The notes under the pieces: model-generated | Database searches by the model: none | The model's input: only the letters and a program-made list of their open reading frames with translations | Told to the model about the DNA's origin: nothing | DNA from: Adineta steineri | Lineage: Eukaryota; Rotifera; Eurotatoria; Adinetida; Adinetidae | Direction: 5' to 3' | Length of the DNA: 64,000 nucleotides | Assembly: GCA_905250115.1 (NCBI GenBank) | Contig: CAJNOI010000096.1 | Coordinates: 124,001-188,000 of the forward strand | Part shown: piece by piece, positions 56,377 to 64,000 of the stretch | How positions within the stretch are numbered: position 1 is the first letter of the stretch | Layout: each line of letters begins with the position of its first letter | Translations under genes and position numbers: made by a program

Positions 56377-59300
56377 GAAATATTCTTTACAAAATTAAAA
56401 ACAGAATTTTTATTCAGATTTTAAAAGAAATAAGTATAGACTTAAGACAATTCTCGAAAGGTTTCTACTCTCTTAGTACATTCTGGTTTTGATAATAAAA
56501 CATAATATATAATAGTAAGAATATTTTATTCTTGTAACATATTCTGTACTGTAAGATAAGGAAAGATAAAACATTAAATTTAAGAAATATCATTTAATCA
56601 TCATATTATTTCAGAATAAATCATTTGAAAAAATATATGATTAGAAGAATTTGAATAAATCTTTAATAAATATTATCGTGTTCATACGATTCTCCCTTTA
56701 GTTTTATCGTAAAAATGAAAAAAGCTGTGAAATGTATTCTGATTAGTTCATACCTTCAAATAATTAAATGGTTGCACAATAATCGATGTGTATGTTGTAC
56801 TTGAATGATAAATAAATTTATATAACCGCTGTTCTCTTTTCGTCTGCGTAGCTTGTTGTTACAGATATATTAGTCGTATAGAAAATGTGCGTTTCGGATG
56901 AATAAGAACGCATTAAAAGAAATATTGTGCGTATAGCGTTGTCGATTTGATTTACATATTTCAATAATATTTCTTATCATTATCTATTAAACATGTGATT
57001 TATTCTAGAAAGAAAAAGGAAATCAAAACTAATTTGTAATACGTATCTTTAAGAAAAAAACAACGTCACTTTTTCTCTCCTATACATAATTACATATTGT
57101 TAAGCGATAAATTCACTATATTTTCTTTATTATTATCTCTGATAGTGGCGCATAAATAAACAAATAGATTTCTTCAAGACATTAGAATGTCTTTGAACCA
57201 ACATTCGTAGTTTATCATCCATATTTATATACGTACGACGAATATAAGCGATAATAAACGACGAGTTACCTTGATGTAGTAGGTCGTAATCTATATACTT
57301 ACGATTGTATATCAGTAGACACCATAACGTATAAAATCATATATCAGCGTAAAACAAACATAATTCACTATTCTAAATGATAACTTTTCAGTTATTGTTA
57401 AAATTTTATGTCGCAATATTTAATAATATATACTCAGTTTAGAATGAGACCCTTAAAACATGTCCAATGAATGTTTGATACTTAAGACAAATGAGTCCGA
57501 TATTATAAACTAATATCGGTCTAAACTATACATTTTGTTTACGTCAATATTTTCAGCTCATTTTTCTAATTGGTCTAACCTAGTCAAATCTTATAAAACT
57601 GCAATATCTAAATAGTATTTTTCGATTTAGACTTTCATAATAAAATATGAGAAAAAGCTTATATTTTAGTTTCTCTCATCTATCTGTTTGTAACACATTA
57701 AAATAAGAACTGTCACTATTCAAGTTTGGTTCATACATCAATCGGTACTTCAAATAAAAAAGAACTATTAAACGTTGATGAGCAATTTGAAAAATTGACG
57801 TCTCTAAGAAATGAGATGGTTGATTTTATAACTTATCGACCTTCTTTCTATAGAAACTAAATTTATATGTAAGAAAGAAAATATGAAAAATATTATATCT
57901 AAATATTATTTGAGAAAAATCATATTCTGAAATTTTATAAAAAAATAAAAAAATACATTCACACTCGACTATATATGTATCAGAACCTGGAACATCGAAT
58001 CCCAGAATTCCAGGGTTCGATCGTTACTAAGTCTGATATATACCAAAGTGAACGAATGACTGATCGTTGCACTTTAGTTCAGTATTCATAATAAGAACAA
58101 TTTCAATAAATGAAAAATTATCGATAGTTATTCGACTAGTTTTTAACATCATTCGATGTAGCAAAAATTTCTGCACTTAAATCTATAAAAAAATGTATAG
58201 ATTTCTATAGAAATTTAAAATATTTCCTCTCGTAAATATATTTTTATTAGAAAGATGAAGATATTGAACAATATACTTAAATTAATATATGAATAAATCT
58301 AATATATTGTCTCTTATAAATTTCAATGTTCGTTTTTCTATTGATAGAGAGATAAGTACATTAATATTTAACTTTTACTATTAAATTTCTTTATATCGAA
58401 TGTATATTTATGTGAGTATTAAGGACATGAGTAGATTAAATAAGTAATTAAACTTAATTCATGATGATTTCATTTCTTACTTTTTCGTTGAATTGAAATT
58501 TTATTTCTTTGTAATAGGAAGATAAAAATGTTGAATGATAATAAGTAAAAATTTTCTTATTAGTAAAAATTATTTTGTTCTTTTCAAGTCGTTGTGAGTC
58601 TATTGGTAGTTCATGTTATATTTTAAGAAGAAATAATAAAAAAGAAAACGTTTTTTTTTTTCTTTTTCTCTGGAGTAAGTTACGGTTCGTTCTTTATTTA
58701 CTTCATCTTCGCTACCGTTTGAATCATTTACTGTGCGCACAGCTTCATGTTTCTCGTTTAAATAATCAAGGCCAAAAAAAGAAACTTGTCGTATGAATCA
58801 GAAGAGAAACATTTTTATTTTCTTTCTACTCGCATGGGTCGATTATTTTCATTGTTATTGTCTGATTTTGTCATAACAACCAATATATCATACCTTCGAA
58901 TATTATCTAAAAAGATTCTCTCTTTTATTCAAATTTAAGATCAGTAAGTTTATTTTGAGAATAAAATTTTTTTTCTATAATTCTGTTGATAGACATGTTA
59001 AAAAGATTACTTTTTTTTTTCTATGATATCCATTTAACATGTGGTATTCTATCAGAACTGCAAAATCAAATATTTATAGTTCTTTTTTTCAAGTTTGAAT
59101 ATATCATTAATGGTACACATGTTTATTATCATATTAGTTTCAACTAAAGTAATTCGAGAAAAGTCTACAAATAAAAACTTTAAAATAGTCAACAACTGAG
59201 ATTACTGTCATTGATGATATATACAATGATAATATTGAATTTGTATTAATCATTATTTATTTTTCAAATATTTTTCTCATTTTCAATTCAATTTCATCAC

Positions 59301-61396
59301 ATCATACCATTTTATATTATTCCATTCTCAACATACTTCTTAGTTTGCACTTTTCCTATGTAATTATAGTTCAATTATGATTTGAAAGTATATTGTTGAA
59401 TAATATAACTAACAAAAATTTCTTCTTAGAATATTCCACTAAGAAAATTAATCACAAACACTGAAAACTTGTTCTAGTTAAACATAGAATATATCAGAAT
59501 CGTTTTTCTTTAGAAAGTTTACTAGATTTGAAATTTTCTCGAAATATTTCGTTGATAAATCAATGAAATGTAATTGAAATTGTCTATGTTAGAAATTAGT
59601 GTAATAATAGACATGCTCATCACTCATTATCTATTTAAATTTCAAAAACAGTAATAAATATTTGATTTTGTAATTCTCATAGAGTTTTATATTAAATGAA
59701 AAAAATTCTTCTTCTAATATGTTGATCAATAGAGTTCTGTGCAAAAACTTGGTTCGAAACAATAATAAATAATGTATTTTAAGAATAAACTCGTTAATGA
59801 CAAGTTTGAAGAAAAGGAAGCATCTGCATAGACAATATTGGATGGTACCATATTGATTTTTATAACAAAATCAAACAATAAAAATGAAAACAAACGAACC
59901 ATATGTGATTGTAAACAAAATCAAAACATTATGTTTTTATTGGGATCATAGTTTATTTTAGTGAAAAACATTTCTCTATGTGAATAAAATAGATCAAATG
60001 GCGTCAAATATACTTCGTATAATCCAATAAATATTCATTTTTAAATCATATGTATTTATTGAGATATACCATCGAAAATATGAAAATCATTGTTTAGATT
60101 TTAATATTAAATAGATTTTCTTGTGAATGATGTTTCTAAGACAATTGTTAAACATGAGTTTATCACTTCGTTATTGATCAACATAAAAGCAATTTAACTG
60201 TTAAATACTCATTCTTTTTCTTTTCACAACTCAATCGTTCCTTTTTAACTTAAATAAATAAAGAATGAAAAAAGGAACGAGTTCTTCTCTCTTTCTTATT
60301 TTTTCTTTAACAAAAAAGTAACAAACTTGTTCTTTTAACTTAACAACAAAATTTAATAATAGAAGAAAAAGATTTGATAAAATTCTTAAATATTTCTCTA
60401 ACAATTTAATCAATATAAACTCAATATATAAAGTAAAATACTTTGAAAATTCTTCTCATTATTTTTCATTTTCACAATTGTATTTTCGTTGAATCAAGTG
60501 ACTTTGTTAAACTTTGATTCAATATTCTAATGAAATATCTCATTTTGATATTCGATCTAATAGAAAACAAATATATTTTGTGTTGAAGTCAAATCTGATC
60601 GACGATGATTGTATTAAGGCTAACTATGGATTTTTAAGAGCATAGATTTTATTCCTATTTGAATTATACTGTTTATGATTTTATTTAATAAGTTGATATT
60701 CGATAGAATGAATGAAATGAGATTCTATAGAATTATTTTTAATGAAACATGTCTTATTTTAATTTTATATTATTTTAGTAATATCAATTATCAATATACA
60801 AATTAAATACAATATAAAAATCAAACATAATGATTGATAATCATTAAAAATAAAAATTTTCAAGTCTGACAATGGTTTTTAGACGTTGTTTATGCACAAG
60901 CATTATTACAAGTAACGCTCATCATTTCAATTCACTATGTACCATCGACTGAATAACTGACTTTTTCTATATCTAACTTTACCATTCAAAAATGACTATG
61001 AAAACTTAAGATCCATAGAGAGTGCTACAAGTGATAAACTTCCTCTAGGTTCTTATTCGTACGTATCATTGTATTCATCTCCGTACCAAAATATTCGTAG
61101 ACAGACTTAAGTACTGAGTGTGATCTCAAGCCGGCAATTTTCCAACTATACAGTAGCTTCCAAACTTTTTAGTAGACGAAGACTCGTGTATTTATGTAGT
61201 ACTTGAGGATTGAAAAGTATTTCCATAGGTATGTTTTACAATATCTGTGCATATGATACTCACTTGACTTTTGACTTTGTCTAGGAAGAGAGAAACGCAT
61301 TTTAGTTTTATTTGTATGAGCCTCTGTTTAGTCGAGGGAATATAAGTAAATGTTAATATATAAAATATGTTTATTTGACATTTTTTTTCTAAATAG

Positions 61397-62400
61397 GATT
61401 ATTTTTGATTGTAATATGTTTCTGTTTGTTGAATATTTATAAACCTGGAAATGATTTTTTTCAAGCAACTGATATTAGTTTTCAAATAATGATTGATTAT
61501 TTAAGTAATATTCAACAAAAACTTATTTTATCAAAACAATTCAATGTTAGTAAAGATAATTTAAGGAGAGAAAAGTTTGAAAATAATTATAATTTATCTG
61601 AATATGAATCTAAATGTCCTTATCATCAATATAAAATTCGATTAATTGAACGAAAACCATTAATTATTTATATTGAACAATTTCTTACACAAAATGAAAT
61701 AAAACATTTAATTCAACTAGCGTAAGTTAAATTCAATTCTCAAAATAAATAACTAAATAACTAAATAAAATAGTGACCCATTATTAAAACGTTCAATGAT
61801 TCATGATGATAAAGGAGAACATTCATATGATCAATATCGAACATCAACTTCAGCAGGTCTTAAACGTCATCAAACACCTATTGTTAAATGTATTGAACAA
61901 AGATTTGCACAATTTCAAGGTGGTATTCATATTGACCGTATTGAACCATTACAAATTGTTAAATATACACATGATCAACAGGTTTATATAAATGTTTATT
62001 TTCTTTTCTTAAAAATGAATCTATATTTGAAATAATTTAGTTTAAATCTCATTATGATTGGTTTCCTCAATTGGATCTTTTAAAAAGTGGTGGTCAAAGA
62101 ATTTCAACATTTTTTAGTTATCTTCAATCAAATTGTTCATTAGGTGAAACGGAATTTCTTGATATTCAATTTAATGAAAAATTACATAAACGATTTTGTG
62201 ATATTTTAATTTGTGATGAAAAATCAATTTATTCTGGTATTAGATTTCGTCCAATACCTGGAAATACTATTTTTTGGTTTAATATTGATGAACAAGGACA
62301 AGTCGAATATTTAACTTATCATGCTGGTCGTCCACCAAGTCAAAATGGACACAAAATTGGATTAAATACTTGGATACGTCAAAACAGATTTTCTATTTAA
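61397..62400 (+). CDS. Prolyl 4-hydroxylase-like 2-oxoglutarate/Fe(II) dioxygenase
   Basis: Exons 61397-61721, 61774-61981 and 62041-62400 join in frame, with introns of 52 and 59 nt. The first visible exon starts mid-codon after an AAATAG acceptor, so a 5' exon with the Met is upstream. It opens with a hydrophobic run (LFLIVICFCLLNIY), a signal peptide or anchor. The dioxygenase core begins RKPLIIYIEQFLTQNEIKHL and contains TSTSAGLKRH. It carries the iron ligands in SHYDWF (HxD) and the distal His in TYHAGRPP, followed by GHKIGLNTWIR, where the Lys binds 2-oxoglutarate. Members hydroxylate proline in collagen-like or other proteins in the ER. The short N-terminal region lacks a clear P4H peptide-binding domain. 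Confidence 0.85.
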
Positions 62401-63190
62401 ATAATTTTCAAAATAATTGATAAAAATGAAGATGAACTAATGATATTTGCTTTTTACATATGTTATTCACATTTACATTTGTACTCTAGTATTTTTCTAC
62501 CCTACCAATTCGTTCGATAAATATCCTTTGTCAACAATATAAATGTTACTTAATCTTAGTTTTTCTTCTATTTATCATTCGTTCTTGTTTTGCTTTCGTT
62601 TTATTCTCAACATATTTTTCTTATACGATTCAAAATGCAACAAGATAAAAAGAAACGAATATGATGAAATTACATTCTATTCTTTATCGTATGACCTACT
62701 ATTTATAAGTTATTTCGTAATATTCTCATGTTATTTTTCACTTGTTTATAAGCTCTTGAAATTTCGATGTAATTTCATATGATGACTCGAACTAGAATAG
62801 AAGTTTTACTATAAATACCTAGATATATATATACAATTTATTTTCTTCTTTTCAGTTTCTAACTTCAGACGAAGATATTCAATTGTTATTTCAGTTAAGT
62901 TTTACAGTAAGTATATGAAAAGGAGAAATAAATGTTATATCATAGTGAGTATAGTGAGTATTGAGGTAGATGGCTACAGGCGTATTTTATCTTTGACTAT
63001 TATAGAGAATCTTTTATTAATCACATTGCTCAAAATTGGTAACCAATAAACAGACATTTCCTATAAGTAATAGAAAAATAATTTTGTGCTATTTTATTTT
63101 ATCTCTTATTCATTCAATAACATAGAAATTGTCTTCATTTCTTTTGTTATTTTTATTTCCTTTGTGTGATATCATTTTTAAGATAAAAGA
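62401..63190. other. Spacer between dioxygenase and APH-type gene
   Basis: AT-rich; a TTTTTAAG acceptor-like site just before 63185 suggests a 5'-leader intron for the next gene. No other gene was recognised. Confidence 0.4.
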
Positions 63191-64000
63191 ATGCCACTTT
63201 TCGAAACAATTCCCATCGATACTGATCAAGTCCGTCAACTCGCTCATGATCATTGGAACGTCGAATTAGGAGAATGTCTCAAAGCTTCACAAAATCACAC
63301 TTTTCTCGCCACGAAAAAAGATACGACAGAACGTTTTGTCGTGCGAGTTACACCCGATCCTGATAATAAACGAACCGACTGTGTTGAATTGGAAGTAACT
63401 CTATTGGAATATCTTTATGAGAATCAATTACCCGTATGTCGAGCTGTTCAAAGTTCCATCACATCATCTCGTTTTGTTCGTAATGATTCATTAATAATCT
63501 GTCTTTTTACATATGCAACTGGTGATCCAATAGTTTTCACAGATTGGATATGGATGACAAATCGAGAGATGGTAGTTGGTCTTGGTCATTGGTTTGCTCG
63601 TTTACATAAATTAACACGTCGTTTCGTTGAGGAACAACCTGTGCTTGCTGGTTATGCTCGTCATTGGACTACACTTCATAGTGGTGTCTTAGCTGGAGTA
63701 GAAGTTGATGAATGTGACAAAAAAACAGCATCAGATCCAAATTACTTTGGAATAATTCATGGTGATGTAAATCCAAGTAATTATTTTTGGGATTCTACTT
63801 TTAAAATGCCATCTATGTTTGATTGGGATCAATTACAACAATCGTGGTTTCTTTACGATTTATCAGCACCAATATGGTGTACTATTATGCTCGAACGAGC
63901 TGGTTCACCGATTGATCGAACAGCAGTACCACAAGCAAACTCAGAACTTTTTACAAAATGGCTTCTTGAAGGATACGAGTCAGATGAAGAAGGTACTATT
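63191..64000 (+). CDS. APH-type phosphotransferase (kinase fold), runs off window
   Basis: Open from the ATG at 63191 to the window edge: 270 codons, no stop and no intron. It starts MPLFETIPIDTDQVRQLAHD. The N-lobe has ERFVVRVTPD in the place of the ATP-lysine strand and VELEVTLLEYLYE as helix C. The catalytic loop is HGDVNPSN (His190-Asp192-Asn197), and FDWDQ at 210-214 gives the metal-binding Asp. This is the aminoglycoside phosphotransferase/choline kinase-like fold (APH family). Substrates range from choline and homoserine to antibiotics and cannot be read from sequence. It is common in bacteria; a bdelloid copy may be acquired, but this is unproven. Confidence 0.85.
   Translation, partial: MPLFETIPIDTDQVRQLAHDHWNVELGECLKASQNHTFLATKKDTTERFVVRVTPDPDNKRTDCVELEVTLLEYLYENQLPVCRAVQSSITSSRFVRNDSLIICLFTYATGDPIVFTDWIWMTNREMVVGLGHWFARLHKLTRRFVEEQPVLAGYARHWTTLHSGVLAGVEVDECDKKTASDPNYFGIIHGDVNPSNYFWDSTFKMPSMFDWDQLQQSWFLYDLSAPIWCTIMLERAGSPIDRTAVPQANSELFTKWLLEGYESDEEGTI

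Larger units (their letters stand above)
54615..61396. other. 6.7-kb gene-poor AT-rich region
   Basis: No exon with protein similarity was recognised on either strand. It holds CTTT repeats at 54767-54793, a TTC tract at 56311-56376 and an imperfect palindrome at 57995-58020. The missing first exon of the prolyl-hydroxylase-like gene should lie near its right end. Confidence 0.45.

Noticed and set aside
57960-58025. tRNA-like T-arm (GGTTCGATC)
   Set aside because: No matching acceptor stem, D arm or anticodon arm could be drawn; the sequence is better described as a palindrome.
61405-61407. Start of the dioxygenase at 61405
   Set aside because: The codon is TTG within a hydrophobic stretch that continues from an upstream splice acceptor; the true start is in a 5' exon not located.

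Overview
The window looks like nuclear DNA of a bdelloid rotifer, most likely an AT-rich genus such as Rotaria (genus is inference). The case rests on eukaryotic genes with many 48-63 nt GT-AG introns, very AT-rich coding sequence and spacers, and several single-exon 7TM receptors. It also rests on a gene mix typical of bdelloids: an NNP-type nitrate transporter, ADP-ribosyltransferase, PAN-domain, PPR, IAP/RING and type II membrane proteins. Short dispersed palindromes carry a TGTGGG-like core, which resembles the bdelloid telomere repeat. There is no operon structure; genes sit singly on both strands.

Layout. 1-5 kb: an integrase-type fossil, a 7TM receptor, and an 8-bp-TSD hAT-type MITE nested in another inverted-repeat element. 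5-9.5 kb: two neighbouring RING/TRAF-type zinc-finger genes and an NNP nitrate/nitrite transporter. 10-14 kb: a type II membrane protein with five PAN-like modules (with a 10-N gap), then a decayed ADP-ribosyltransferase fossil. 15.8-19.9 kb: a rearranged cluster with three fragments of one unrecognised gene in opposed orientations, a 940-bp foldback element, two copies of a GC-rich CCCAGG-ended element and a hAT transposase remnant. 20-23.7 kb: gene-poor, with a 136-bp tandem repeat and a GC-rich direct repeat. 23.7-42 kb: two more 7TM receptors, a two-domain Ly6/three-finger secreted protein, a rhomboid protease, a TMEM272-like membrane protein, a small Q/N/G/Y-rich protein, a second foldback element and a second hAT MITE with perfect 8-bp TSDs. 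42.6-51.3 kb: a 2xBIR-RING inhibitor-of-apoptosis protein, a six-exon type II membrane protein, a PPR protein interrupted by a 100-N gap, an intron-bearing tRNA-Tyr and a degraded coiled-coil gene. 51.4-64 kb: two MITEs, a DHA1-type MFS transporter, a 6.7-kb gene-poor stretch, a prolyl-4-hydroxylase-like dioxygenase and an APH-type kinase-fold protein that runs off the window.

The genes do not form one pathway. Common themes are sensing and surface proteins (three 7TM receptors, PAN, Ly6 and the type II ectodomain protein), ubiquitin/cell-death signalling (IAP and two RING-TRAF proteins) and transporters or enzymes whose closest known families are bacterial, fungal or plant, which fits the known load of horizontally acquired genes in bdelloids. 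The most unusual material is the small mobile DNA: at least seven families of short non-autonomous elements, several with exact target duplications, and a recurrent telomere-motif palindrome.
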